A DNA stretch of 64,000 nt from Collinsella sp. (GCA_019419455.1 DXZW01000009.1:58301-122300), one strand, 5' to 3'; positions 34,965-43,955 are shown, numbered from the stretch's first letter. Numbers and translations: made by a program. The notes: a model not told the origin generated them from the sequence alone.

Positions 34965-36788
34965 ATGGCAAAGGGATCAAAAAAGGAAGGCGGCGGTATC
35001 GGCGAGCTGCTTGCATATGCCGGCGACCGTAAATTCCTAACATATTTGGGCATGGCCCTCTCGGCGCTCTCGCAGCTGTTGAGCTTTGGCCCGTACGTGT
35101 GCATCTGGCTTGTTGCGCGAGACCTGATTGCCGTGGCGCCCAACTGGAGCGAGGCCGCCGACATCGCGATGTATGGTTGGTGGGCTGTTGGTTTTGCCCT
35201 GGCAAGCATCGTGGTCTATTTCGTGGGACTCATGTGCACGCACCTGTCCGCGTTTCGCTGCGCATCCAATATCCGCAAGGCTACGAGCGAGCATCTGCTT
35301 AAGCTGCCGCTCGGCTACTTTGACACGCACGCCACCGGTGAGCTGCGCCGTATCGTAGACGGCTGTGCCGCCTCCACCGAGACGCTGCTCGCGCACATGC
35401 TGCCCGATATCGCCGGTGCCACCGCCATGGTCGTGGGCCTGCTTGTGCTGCTATTTGCCCTCGATTGGCGTTTGGGCGCGGCATGCTTAATCTCGGTCGT
35501 CGTTTCGTTTTGCGCCATGGTCACCATGATGAGCGGCAAGGGCGCCGAGTTTATGAAGGCTTACATGGGCGCGCTGGTCAAGATGAACAAGACCGGCACC
35601 GAATACGTACGCGGCATCCCCGTGGTCAAGGTATTCCAGCAGACGGTCTACTCCTTTAAGGCGTTCCACGACGCGATCGCCGAATACGCCGACATGGCAC
35701 AAAGCTATGCGGGCACGTTTTGCCGAGGCCCGCAGGTACTCAACCTTACCGCGCTCAATGGTCTTGTGACATTCCTGTTGCCCGTGGCGTTGCTGTTGGC
35801 GCCGGGCGAGACGGACTTCGCGCATTTTATGGCCAACTTCACGTTTTACGCGATATTTTCGGCCGTGGTACCGACGGCCATGACCAAGCTCATGTTTGTG
35901 GGCGAGGCCTCTCAGATGAGTGCCGATTCGCTGGCTCGCATTCGAAGCGTCATGGATTCCAAGCAGCTCTCCGTGCCCGCGCAACCCAAGCACCCTGCCG
36001 GCGGCGACGTGCGATTTGAGGACGTGAGCTTTACGTACGAGGGTGCCGAAGCACCTGCCGTTAGCCATGTAAGTTTCAGCGTTCCCGCTGGTAGTGCCCT
36101 TGCGCTTGTGGGCCCTTCGGGCGGCGGCAAGTCAACCTGCGCAAGCCTGATCCCTCGTTTTTGGGATGTTTCCGCAGGCCGTGTGCTCGTAGGTGGTGTG
36201 GACGTTCGCGATATGGATCCGCACGAGCTTATGGACCAGGTCGCCTTCGTGTTCCAGACCAACCAGCTGTTCCGGCAAACACTTGCCGATAACGTGCGCG
36301 CCTCCAAGCCTACGGCCACTGACGACGAAGTGCGTGCGGCCCTCTCCGCAGCTCAGTGCGACGACATTGTGGCCAAGCTTCCACAGGGCATCAATACCAT
36401 GCTCGGTGCCGGCGGAGCATATCTTTCGGGCGGCGAGGTCCAGCGCGTGGCACTTGCCCGCGCGATCCTTAAAGACGCGCCTATCGTGGTGCTTGATGAG
36501 GCCACGGCGTTTGCGGATCCCGAGAACGAGGCGCTCATCCAGCGCGCCTTTAGCAAGCTGGCGGCGGGTCGCACGGTCATTATGATCGCGCACCGGCTTT
36601 CGACCGTGGTGGGGGCCGACAAGATCGTGGTGCTCAATCAAGGTAGCGTGCAGGAGGCCGGCACCCATGCCGAGTTGCTGTCCCAAAAGGGTCTATACGC
36701 CAAGATGTGGGCCGAATACGAACAGGCCGCGAGCTGGAAGATCACTGCTGCCGCGGATGCCGCCGTCACGAAGGGAGGCGAGGCCTAA
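34965..36788 (+). CDS. ABC transporter, fused membrane and ATPase domains (Ybt/Irt-like), subunit 1
   Basis: 607 residues: exporter-fold membrane domain with six helices (about 20-310) and a nucleotide-binding domain with Walker A 'GPSGGGKST', Q-loop, signature 'YLSGGEVQR', Walker B 'IVVLDEATAF' and H-loop 'IMIAHRLS'. The 'DEATAFADPENE' stretch is typical of the YbtQ/IrtB branch, exporter-shaped proteins that import ferric siderophores. AAAGGAA precedes 34965; the ATG at 34902 lies inside the operator. It abuts the second half-transporter with no gap, so the two should form a heterodimer. Confidence 0.88.
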   Translation: MAKGSKKEGGGIGELLAYAGDRKFLTYLGMALSALSQLLSFGPYVCIWLVARDLIAVAPNWSEAADIAMYGWWAVGFALASIVVYFVGLMCTHLSAFRCASNIRKATSEHLLKLPLGYFDTHATGELRRIVDGCAASTETLLAHMLPDIAGATAMVVGLLVLLFALDWRLGAACLISVVVSFCAMVTMMSGKGAEFMKAYMGALVKMNKTGTEYVRGIPVVKVFQQTVYSFKAFHDAIAEYADMAQSYAGTFCRGPQVLNLTALNGLVTFLLPVALLLAPGETDFAHFMANFTFYAIFSAVVPTAMTKLMFVGEASQMSADSLARIRSVMDSKQLSVPAQPKHPAGGDVRFEDVSFTYEGAEAPAVSHVSFSVPAGSALALVGPSGGGKSTCASLIPRFWDVSAGRVLVGGVDVRDMDPHELMDQVAFVFQTNQLFRQTLADNVRASKPTATDDEVRAALSAAQCDDIVAKLPQGINTMLGAGGAYLSGGEVQRVALARAILKDAPIVVLDEATAFADPENEALIQRAFSKLAAGRTVIMIAHRLSTVVGADKIVVLNQGSVQEAGTHAELLSQKGLYAKMWAEYEQAASWKITAAADAAVTKGGEA

Positions 36789-38546
36789 ATGTTCGCCTCA
36801 TTCCAAAAGAAGTATTTCCTATCCGATAAAGGCGTCGCCGGCGTAAAACGCGGCATTTTCTGGACCGCGCTCACCAATCTCATTACCATGGCCGGCATGG
36901 GCTTATTGTTCCTGGTCATGGCCGGTTTTGTCGAACATCTCGCCACCGGTGCCGACCTGCCGGATGCCCTGCCGATTGTGGGCGGCCTCCTGGTCTTTTT
37001 CGTGTTGCTCTTTGCCTCTAACTGGCAGCAGTATTACTACACCTACTGCATCTTTTACGAGGAGTGCGGCAAGCAGCGTATGGAGATTGCCGAGCGCTTG
37101 CGCAAGCTGCCGCTGTCGTTTTTTGGCCGTCGTGATCTGGCCGATTTAACCGAGACCATCATGGGCGACGTCCAGGCCATGGAGCACGCCTACAGCCACG
37201 TGCTGGGAGAGCTTTGGGGTGCCATCATCGCAAGCGCCATTGTGTTCGTGGCGTCGCTGTTCTTTTGCTGGCAGCTGGCGATCGCGGCGTTTTGGAGCGT
37301 GCCCGTGGCCTTTGCCGTGCTGTATCTGACACGCGGCCCCATGACCCCGGTGTTCGACCATGTGCGCGCCGAGAAGGTCAAGGTTACCGAGGCGATCCAG
37401 GAGACGCTCGACTGCGTGCGCGAGATTCGCGCCACCAACCAGGAGGCCCATTATCTTGAGGGGCTCAACGCCGTGATCGATGCCGAGGAGCGCGAGACCA
37501 CCAAAGGCGAGCTCGCCAACGGGCTTTTGGTCAACTCCGCCTTTGCCATCCTGCGCCTGGGGATTGCCACCACGTTGGTCACGGGCGCTGCGATGGTCGC
37601 CTCCGGCCGGGTCGACTTTTTGGTGATGTTTGCCTTCCTGCTCATGGTGAGCCGCATCTATGCGCCCTTCGATCAGGCACTGATGCTGATGTCCGAGCTG
37701 TTTGCCGCCGAGTCGTCGGCCAAGCGCATGCGCTCCATCATGGAAGAGCCCGTGGCGCGGGGCAGCGAGCAGTTTGAGCCCGTAGGTCATGACGTGGTGT
37801 TCGATCACGTGGCATTTGGTTATGGTGCGGGCGAGGACGGCCGCGCCGGCGAGAAAGTTCTTACCGATGTGAGCTTTGCCGCCAAAGAAGGGGAGGTCAC
37901 GGCACTGGTCGGTCCTTCGGGTTCCGGTAAGTCCACGGTGAGCCGCCTGGCCGCGCGCTTTTGGGACGCCACCGAAGGCACGGTCACCGTGGGCGGCGTG
38001 GATGTTGCGAGCGTGGATCCCGAGGTGCTGCTGCGCGACTACGCCATTGTGTTCCAAGACGTGCTGCTCTTTGACGACACAGTGATGGGAAACATCCGTC
38101 TTGGTCGTCGCGATGCCACCGATGAGGAAGTGCTTGCTGCCGCGCGTGCCGCCAACTGCGACGAGTTTGTGAACCGCATGCCGCAGGGCTATGACACCAT
38201 GATCGGCGAGAACGGCTCCAAGCTGTCCGGCGGCGAGCGCCAGCGCATCTCCATCGCCCGCGCGCTGCTCAAAGATGCGCCGATTGTGTTGCTGGACGAG
38301 GCGACGGCGAGTTTGGATGTGGAGAACGAGACCGTGGTGCAGCAGGCGCTCTCCCGCCTGCTCGCAGGAAAGACAGTTATCGTGATCGCCCACCGTATGC
38401 GCACGGTAGAAAATGCCGATAAGATCGTTGTACTCAAGGATGGTGTGGTTGCCGAGCAGGGCACTCCGGCGCAGCTCAAGGCGGCAGGTGGAGAATTCGC
38501 CCGCATGGTGGCGCTGCAAAAGGAAGCAGCTACCTGGCAGTTGTAA
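36789..38546 (+). CDS. ABC transporter, fused membrane and ATPase domains (Ybt/Irt-like), subunit 2
   Basis: 585 residues with the same layout as its partner. NBD motifs are complete: Walker A 'GPSGSGKST', signature 'LSGGERQR', Walker B 'IVLLDEAT', H-loop 'IVIAHRM'. The start codon directly follows the partner's stop. Given AraC nearby and the metal-type palindrome upstream, uptake of an iron chelate is the best guess; peptide or drug export remains possible. A small hairpin (aaaggga / tccctttc, about 38557-38573) follows the stop. Confidence 0.88.
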   Translation: MFASFQKKYFLSDKGVAGVKRGIFWTALTNLITMAGMGLLFLVMAGFVEHLATGADLPDALPIVGGLLVFFVLLFASNWQQYYYTYCIFYEECGKQRMEIAERLRKLPLSFFGRRDLADLTETIMGDVQAMEHAYSHVLGELWGAIIASAIVFVASLFFCWQLAIAAFWSVPVAFAVLYLTRGPMTPVFDHVRAEKVKVTEAIQETLDCVREIRATNQEAHYLEGLNAVIDAEERETTKGELANGLLVNSAFAILRLGIATTLVTGAAMVASGRVDFLVMFAFLLMVSRIYAPFDQALMLMSELFAAESSAKRMRSIMEEPVARGSEQFEPVGHDVVFDHVAFGYGAGEDGRAGEKVLTDVSFAAKEGEVTALVGPSGSGKSTVSRLAARFWDATEGTVTVGGVDVASVDPEVLLRDYAIVFQDVLLFDDTVMGNIRLGRRDATDEEVLAAARAANCDEFVNRMPQGYDTMIGENGSKLSGGERQRISIARALLKDAPIVLLDEATASLDVENETVVQQALSRLLAGKTVIVIAHRMRTVENADKIVVLKDGVVAEQGTPAQLKAAGGEFARMVALQKEAATWQL

Positions 38547-38613
38547 GAAGGGGCAAAGGGACAGTCCCTTTCTCACATTGACAATCGGTTACTCCGCATC
38601 GTTAATTTTCAAA

Positions 38614-38633
38614 AGGTTAGCCATGGCTGACCT
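38614..38633. promoter_or_regulatory. Palindromic operator, DtxR-like, before the P-type ATPase operon
   Basis: aggttagccatggctgacct is a 20-bp palindrome with one mismatched pair, similar to DtxR/IdeR boxes built on AGGTTAG half-sites. It shares its centre with the site at 34894. Confidence 0.65.
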
Positions 38634-38741
38634 ATATAGTTAGATAAAATTGAGATATTTCAAAAGCGTGCTCGAGCAAACTTGTTTACTCGGGTGCTGA
38701 AGCACCATGCCGCGTCCAATGCGGCAAAAGGGAGAAGCAAC

Positions 38742-38987
38742 ATGAAGAAGTCGACGTTCAATACCCTGCTTGTCGGTGGCGGTTTTCTGCTTGGCACGGC
38801 CGGCATCAAGCTGCTTACCAGCGCTCCGGTAAAGAATGCCTGCGTGCAGGGTATCGCGTGCGGCATGCGCATCAAGAACGGCTACCAGGACATGGTCGAG
38901 CAGGCCAAGGCTAATGTCGACGACATGGTTGCCGAGGCTGCTTACATCACCCAGAGCGAGGCCGCTGCTGACGAGGCAGCCGAGTAA
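38742..38987 (+). CDS. Small DUF6110-like protein paired with the metal ATPase
   Basis: 81 residues. One hydrophobic N-terminal segment ('TLLVGGGFLLGTAGIKLL') is followed by 'SAPVKNACVQGIACGMRIKNGYQDM' and an acidic, alanine-rich tail. It resembles small proteins regularly encoded just before P1-type ATPases. Two cysteines (Cys33 and Cys39) might bind metal, but this is a guess. AGGGAG precedes 38742; the ATG at 38682 lacks such a site. The ATPase starts 18 bases later. Confidence 0.65.
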   Translation: MKKSTFNTLLVGGGFLLGTAGIKLLTSAPVKNACVQGIACGMRIKNGYQDMVEQAKANVDDMVAEAAYITQSEAAADEAAE

Positions 38988-39005
38988 CGCTCCCAGGCAC
39001 AAACT

Positions 39006-41081
39006 ATGAGATTCTCGATTATTAGCGAGATCCCCGGCAGGACCCGTCTTCAATTGGCGGGTCCTGTGCCAGAGAGCGATCTCGATGCACTTCTTAAGCT
39101 CAGCGGCGATATCGACGGCGTGCACAAGGTGCGCGTATATGGCCGTATTGGCCAGATGGCGCTCGAATACGACGAGCCACGTCGCGCGAGCGTGCTCGAC
39201 GCCTTGGGCGCACTCGATGCTCAAGCTATCGCCGATGCCAAGTCGGGCTATGTGATGCAGCTTGAGCCGCGCAAGCACAAACTCGTTATGGACCTGGCGA
39301 CACTCGTCGGCGCCCACTACGCGCGCCGCTGGTTCTTGCCGACGCCTCTGCGTGCGGTGTTTGTCGTGGCCGGTTACATGGCATTTTTGCGCGCTGCCCT
39401 TCATGAGCTGGCGCAGCCGCGCCTGACCGTTCCCGTGCTCGACGCTTCGGCCATCGGCATTTCGTTCGTCAAGCGTGATGTCGACACCGCGGGCCAGACA
39501 ATGTTCCTGCTCAACGTGGGCGAGCTGCTCGAGGACTACACCCGCGCCATGAGCGAAAACGAGCTCATCAACTCGCTGCTCGATGTACCCGACAAGGCGC
39601 AAAAGGTCGTCGGCGATACCGAGGTAAGCGTTGCTGCGACCGAGCTCGAGCCCGGCGATCTGGTCGCCGTGCGCACTGGCATGTCCATTTGCATCGACGG
39701 TGTCGTCGAGCAGGGGAGCGCTATGGTCAACCAGGCGACCCTGACCGGCGAGCCGCTGGCCGTCGAGCGCAGCGTGGGCGACGACGTGTTCGCCGGTACC
39801 GTCGTGGAAGACGGCAGCATCTTGGTGCGCGTGCGCGCCAACACGGCGCAGACCAAGCTGCGCTCGATTGTCTCACTCGTGCAGACGGCCGACTCGCTCA
39901 AGTCCGAGGGCCAGTCGCACATGGAAGACCTCGCCAACAAGATCGTCCCGTGGAACTTCCTGCTCGCGGGCCTGGTTGCGCTTACTACCCGCAGCCTCAT
40001 CAAGACCTCGGCGGCACTGATGGTCGACTACTCGTGCGCACTCAAGCTCACGGGTTCCGTTGCCGTCATGACCGCTATGAGCGATGCTGCCAAGATGGGC
40101 GTCATGGTCAAGGGCGCAAAATACTTTGAGTCGTTTGCCAAGGCCGACACCATTGTGTTTGATAAGACTGGCACGCTCACCGAGGCGCAGCCGCGCCTGG
40201 CTTGCGTGCTGACGACCGACGGCTGGAGCGAGGACGAGGTCCTGCGCCTTTCTGCCTGCCTGGAGGAGCATTTCCCGCATCCGGTGGCGCGTGCCGTGGT
40301 CAACGCCGCCCGCGAGCGCGGGCTCGAGCACCGCGAGCGCCATGCTGCGGTCGAGTACATCGTGGCGCATGGTATTGCTTCGTCCATCGAAGGGCGTCGC
40401 GCGATTATCGGCTCGGCACACTTTGTGTTTGAGGACGAGAGCGCGCAGCTCGATTCCGACATTAAGGAGCGCATTGAGTCCCAGATGCAGGGCCTGTCGC
40501 CGCTGTATCTGGCGGTCGATGGAAAGGTCGTCGGCGTGCTCGGCATCGAGGATCCGCTCAAGGCCGGGGTCCGTGAGGCCATCGCCGACCTGCACGCGTT
40601 GGGCGTTAAGCATGTCGTTATGCTCACGGGCGACTCGGAGCGCACGGCCGAGCGCATTGCGCGCGAGGCGGGGGTCGACGAGTTTAAGGCCGAGCTGCTG
40701 CCCGAGGACAAGTACGCGTATGTGGAGCGCATTAAGGGCGAGGGGCGCCACGTTGCCATGGTGGGCGACGGCGTCAACGACTCACCGGCGCTGGGCCTGG
40801 CCGACGTGGGCCTGGCCATGGGTGGCGGAAGCGACATCGCCAAGGAGGTCGCCGATATCATCCTGACCGATACGGATCTGGCCGCAATCGTGCGCCTGCG
40901 CCGCATGAGTCAGGGCCTCATTGATCGTCTGACGAGCTCCTACTCTAAGGTGATGCTCACTAACTCGGCGCTGTTGGCATTGGGTATTACCGGCATGATC
41001 ACTCCGCAGACGTCGTCACTGCTGCACAACGGCTCAACGATCGCCTACAGCCTGAGCAACGCGAAGGCCTACCTGCGTTAG
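39006..41081 (+). CDS. P1-type metal-transporting ATPase (Mn/Fe-like branch)
   Basis: 691 residues. An N-terminal HMA-like domain lacks the CxxC copper motif ('IPGRTRLQLAG'). The core has 'TGEPLAVE', the phosphorylated Asp in 'DKTGTLTE', 'HPVARAV', and 'GDGVNDSPAL'. The ion-binding helix 6 carries 'YSCALKLTG' instead of CPC, a variant seen in CtpC-like ATPases linked to manganese or iron rather than copper. It likely exports or loads metal across the membrane. The preceding operator and small gene suggest a metal-regulated two-gene operon, closed by a strong terminator. Confidence 0.88.
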   Translation: MRFSIISEIPGRTRLQLAGPVPESDLDALLKLSGDIDGVHKVRVYGRIGQMALEYDEPRRASVLDALGALDAQAIADAKSGYVMQLEPRKHKLVMDLATLVGAHYARRWFLPTPLRAVFVVAGYMAFLRAALHELAQPRLTVPVLDASAIGISFVKRDVDTAGQTMFLLNVGELLEDYTRAMSENELINSLLDVPDKAQKVVGDTEVSVAATELEPGDLVAVRTGMSICIDGVVEQGSAMVNQATLTGEPLAVERSVGDDVFAGTVVEDGSILVRVRANTAQTKLRSIVSLVQTADSLKSEGQSHMEDLANKIVPWNFLLAGLVALTTRSLIKTSAALMVDYSCALKLTGSVAVMTAMSDAAKMGVMVKGAKYFESFAKADTIVFDKTGTLTEAQPRLACVLTTDGWSEDEVLRLSACLEEHFPHPVARAVVNAARERGLEHRERHAAVEYIVAHGIASSIEGRRAIIGSAHFVFEDESAQLDSDIKERIESQMQGLSPLYLAVDGKVVGVLGIEDPLKAGVREAIADLHALGVKHVVMLTGDSERTAERIAREAGVDEFKAELLPEDKYAYVERIKGEGRHVAMVGDGVNDSPALGLADVGLAMGGGSDIAKEVADIILTDTDLAAIVRLRRMSQGLIDRLTSSYSKVMLTNSALLALGITGMITPQTSSLLHNGSTIAYSLSNAKAYLR

Positions 41082-41105
41082 CAGACGTGTTCGCCCACGT
41101 TATCT

Positions 41106-41153
41106 GGCCTGCGCCCAGACGGCATTTGTGTCGTCTGGGCGCAGGCCTTTTGC
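41106..41153 (+). terminator. Terminator of the ATPase operon
   Basis: ggcctgcgcccagac / gtctgggcgcaggcc stem followed by TTTTG. Confidence 0.93.
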
Positions 41154-41185
41154 GTTTGACCATGTGCTAGCTTCTCTATATAGTG

Positions 41186-41204
41186 TTGCTAGCAGGGCTA
41201 GCAA
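41186..41204. promoter_or_regulatory. Operator palindrome of the RelB-PIN module
   Basis: ttgctagc-agg-gctagcaa is a perfect 8+8 palindrome just before the antitoxin; a further half-site (gtgctagc) lies at 41164-41171, with a TATATA -10-like box between. Confidence 0.7.
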
Positions 41205-41224
41205 TTGAAGGGAGCGGGATCGAC

Positions 41225-41578
41225 GTGGGTGCTGTTAGCGGCATGGCGCAGGTGAACGTTCGCGTGGATCGCCAGGTCAAGAACCGTGCCGAGGAGGCGC
41301 TGCGGCTTTCGGGCGGGTCACTGCCCGAGCTCATCAAAAAGGTGGTGGCAAAGGTTGCGCAGGGCGGCGAGAAGTGCGAGGAAGTGCTTGCGGCCGTCGA
41401 CGACCGGCGGCAATCCGTCGCGCACGATACTCCGTTCGCCGCATCATGGGCGGCGGCGGATCAACTTTACGCGGACCTGGGCATCGCTGCGTCGCCCGTA
41501 TCCGACGATCGCGATTGGGACACAATCTATTCCGAAGCCATGGACGAGTACTATCGCCAAAAGGGGATGATCCTGTGA
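41225..41578 (+). CDS. RelB/DinJ-like antitoxin
   Basis: 117 residues from a GTG, with AAGGGAG ten bases before; the ATG at 41243 is an alternative start. 'AQVNVRVDRQVKNRAEEALRLSGGSL' is a ribbon-helix-helix DNA-binding start, and the C-terminal half, rich in Asp/Trp/Tyr, should mask the toxin. The stop overlaps the toxin start (GTGA), and a perfect palindrome upstream suits autoregulation. Confidence 0.8.
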   Translation: MGAVSGMAQVNVRVDRQVKNRAEEALRLSGGSLPELIKKVVAKVAQGGEKCEEVLAAVDDRRQSVAHDTPFAASWAAADQLYADLGIAASPVSDDRDWDTIYSEAMDEYYRQKGMIL

Positions 41579-42090
41579 GCGGGGCTCCCCTCAAAATAAT
41601 GGTGGATGCCAACGTATGGGTTGATTCGTTTTGCGCCGACCATGCCGAGTCGCTTGCCGCACGTGCGTTTATTGGGCAGGCGACGGAGGCGGGGGCATTG
41701 CTGTTCTTTCCGGTGCATATCGCCAAGGATGTACTGTATGTTGTCCAGCACGAGCTCAAGCGCAGGGTTATTGCTAAAAAAGGCTCGGTCGACGAAGCAT
41801 CGGCACGAGCGATAGGCGATGCGGCGCTGGCGTTTGTTCGAAATATGACCGAAAACGCCACCGCCGTGGGCGCAGACGCATCCGATTTGTGGTTGGCCGA
41901 TAAGTATCTAACGCTTCATCATGATTACGAGGATAATTTGGTGTTGGCGGCATGCAGACGCGCTGGGGCAGATTACTTGGTAACTAACGATCGCAAACTG
42001 CTCGAACATGCCGATCTTGCAGCAAAGACACCTCGTCAAATGATGCCGATTCTTACTTTGGCCGAACGCGGCGGGCGGGTGTCCCGCTAA
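41575..42090 (+). CDS. PIN-domain ribonuclease toxin
   Basis: 171 residues starting at a GTG overlapping the antitoxin stop. PIN motifs are present: 'IMVDANVWVDSF' with the first Asp, 'DYEDNLVLAACRRAG', and 'LVTNDRKLLEHA'. All acidic positions remain, so it should be an active RNase held by the partner. It is longer than typical VapC (about 130) and resembles the PIN_3 group. Confidence 0.85.
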   Translation: MSGAPLKIMVDANVWVDSFCADHAESLAARAFIGQATEAGALLFFPVHIAKDVLYVVQHELKRRVIAKKGSVDEASARAIGDAALAFVRNMTENATAVGADASDLWLADKYLTLHHDYEDNLVLAACRRAGADYLVTNDRKLLEHADLAAKTPRQMMPILTLAERGGRVSR

Positions 42091-42440
42091 CGTAAACCTA
42101 TATGTGCGTCCCCTGGAGCTCCGTCACCCCAAAGGGTGCACACTATTTTGCCATGGACTGCCTAATTTCTTAAATACGCCGCCCCTCTAGAAGCCTTCTC
42201 AGTCCTGTCGACTCGATATTTTGGGTCAGATGGTCGGAAATCTGTTTCGGAGATGTGCTTTGTTGGGGGAGCCTCCGATGGATTGATGAGGCCAAGTGCT
42301 TCTAACCAAAGCGTTTATCTCGGCAAGTTCCAGGGACAGTTTACTTCTATCCTTTCGCCGGCTGGCTCCCAAATAACAAAGTTAGAGTGCTTGCGTACGG
42401 GTACATAAAGCGATACGCTAAAAGAAACATATGGAGGTTC
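42091..42440. other. Intergenic, lower-GC stretch without a recognisable gene
   Basis: No open frame with a ribosome site and no clear hairpin is seen. The composition turns AT-rich here and stays so through 43260, suggesting an acquired patch. Confidence 0.5.
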
Positions 42441-42444
42441 ATGA

Positions 42445-42498
42445 TGCTATCAAGATTCGGAACCATATTTGGCAATAAGCGTCTTAGATGTGCTTAGT
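42445..42498 (+). CDS. Possible 17-residue peptide
   Basis: GGAGG (42434-42438) stands six bases before an ATG that opens 'MLSRFGTIFGNKRLRCA' and a stop, 34 bases before the secreted-protein gene. The basic/hydrophobic peptide ends in Cys-Ala. It could be a leader peptide or a small signal; the reading frame is short enough to be chance. Confidence 0.35.
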
Positions 42499-42532
42499 TG
42501 ATGGAGCTGAATTTATTTTAGGAGCGAGCATT

Positions 42533-43048
42533 ATGAACAAGCGCCTATCTTTACCTGTTGCATTACTACTGTTAGTGGCTGCCCTATCGCTGTTTACGCC
42601 CTCAATAGGGTTTGCGGATGATTTCCTGACTAATGACAATAGCGAATATCCAGTGAGTGTTTCATTTCAACTGAAAGATCGTGCGAGTCAGGAATATACC
42701 GTTATTTTGCCGGATGGAACTGAAGGCAAAATTGGAATTGAATATATTCCGACTATTGAGCCGTGTAACGCGTGGGATTCTTATTATCAAAACGCCTCTG
42801 GCACATGGAGGGTTTACTATAACTCGGTGATATTTCAGGAGTTCTACATTAAAATCGGCAATCATAAGATAACGAGTGCATGGGGTTCGAATTATTCTGT
42901 TCCCCTGGGAACGGCATCTGATTCCTTTACCTGGAATAGTACACGAGCGCTACAGCGCGTGAATGTGTCTATACCAGGTTTGTATACTGGAAATGTGTTC
43001 TTGGGCGCAGAAATGCAGGGAACGACTCTGCACACCTATGCATACTAG
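42533..43048 (+). CDS. Small secreted protein (possibly DUF5626-like)
   Basis: 171 residues. A signal peptide (1-28, 'LFTPSIGFADD') is followed by a beta-rich domain with 'VSFQLKDRASQEYTVILPDGTEGKIGIE'-type segments and 'SGTWRVYYNS', resembling the DUF5626 proteins of Gram-positive bacteria, some of which lie near lactococcin-972-like genes. One cysteine, no anchor motif, so it is probably released. AGGAG nine bases before the ATG at 42533 supports the start. A 32-residue membrane peptide follows closely. Function unknown; codon use is AT-richer than the neighbours. Confidence 0.6.
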   Translation: MNKRLSLPVALLLLVAALSLFTPSIGFADDFLTNDNSEYPVSVSFQLKDRASQEYTVILPDGTEGKIGIEYIPTIEPCNAWDSYYQNASGTWRVYYNSVIFQEFYIKIGNHKITSAWGSNYSVPLGTASDSFTWNSTRALQRVNVSIPGLYTGNVFLGAEMQGTTLHTYAY

Positions 43049-43060
43049 GGCGGTGGTTTT

Positions 43061-43159
43061 GTGCGCGGTCCCGAAATCGTCTTACTTGCGATACTAATTG
43101 CGCTTATCGTGCTCGGATTTAGGCTGGTACGTTGGATTGTGCGAAAAGCAAAGCGTTAA
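43061..43159 (+). CDS. 32-residue membrane peptide
   Basis: A GTG 12 bases after the previous stop opens 'MRGPEIVLLAILIALIVLGF' and a basic tail 'RLVRWIVRKAKR'. One membrane helix with a positive inner end is clear. The ribosome site is weak (GGCGGTGG). It may be an immunity or accessory peptide for the secreted protein. Confidence 0.5.
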   Translation: MRGPEIVLLAILIALIVLGFRLVRWIVRKAKR

Positions 43160-43187
43160 TTAGCCTGGACAGATATCATTTTTAGTC

Positions 43188-43250
43188 GAAGAGCAAGCTG
43201 GATCTCTCAAATCTCTCATGTGACTATGTGCTGTATCTGGCTTGCTCTTC
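43188..43250 (+). terminator. Inverted repeat after the secreted-protein locus
   Basis: gaagagcaagc / gcttgctcttc arms with a 41-base loop; probably a terminator shared with the convergent gene. Confidence 0.55.
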
Positions 43251-43278
43251 AATTATGGCTCGAAATGAGAACTAAGTC

Positions 43279-43716
43279 TTAAAGCCGCGTTTTTATGGCA
43301 GCGGCTTCGGCGAGCTTATCTGCTGCTGTGACATCGGATTGATTGAGGGCAGCGAGACTGCGGTAGAGCCATTCGTTGACCTGGGTGTTCTTGACGCCAG
43401 CGGTTTTGGTGAGGATGGCTATAGCGCTGATTTCGGCAAAGAGTTCGGCCTTTGCACCCGTGAGCTCGCCAAGCTCGATGTCGTGATGTGCGGTGACGCC
43501 GCGGTTTTCGCTTACGTGGTCGATGAAGCCGCGGACGGTTTCAACGTGCTCGGCGAGTGTGGCCTCATCGGCGCCGTCGGTGAGCGCGTTGAGGGCGCCC
43601 GTGACCACGAGGGCGGGATGTCCGCAGGGGACAAAGCCCTCGATGACATCCATAGCTTCGGTAATGGTTGAGCCCAGGCCTGCGAGGGCATTGACGAGTT
43701 GCTGTTTGGTATCCAT
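43279..43716 (-). CDS. Conserved hypothetical protein, all-helical
   Basis: 145 residues, predicted soluble and helical, with no signal peptide, cysteine pair or catalytic motif that I recognise. Segments such as 'ALAGLGSTITEAMDVIEGFVPCGHPALVVTGALNAL' suggest a helical bundle. AAAGGA six bases before the ATG supports the start. It lies upstream of, and points away from, the tmRNA gene. No function can be given. Confidence 0.65.
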   Translation of the reverse strand: MDTKQQLVNALAGLGSTITEAMDVIEGFVPCGHPALVVTGALNALTDGADEATLAEHVETVRGFIDHVSENRGVTAHHDIELGELTGAKAELFAEISAIAILTKTAGVKNTQVNEWLYRSLAALNQSDVTAADKLAEAAAIKTRL

Positions 43717-43955
43717 AACGGTCCTTTCGAAGGGTCAATTGTGCTTGGCGAAAATATACGTGACGCGATCGGTAGCAAAAGTGCGAAGTGCAGCGCACAT
43801 TGGGGTCTTCACAGCTCGTGCATAGAGCAGCTTTCTGCCTTTAGAACGTGGTAAGATAGCTATCCACGAGCGGGGTTCGCCCCGCGTGTTCCTTGAAAAG
43901 TCGACGGTTATCGGGTGTTTGCAGGCCCGATACCATCCAGACTTTCCCGACATTC

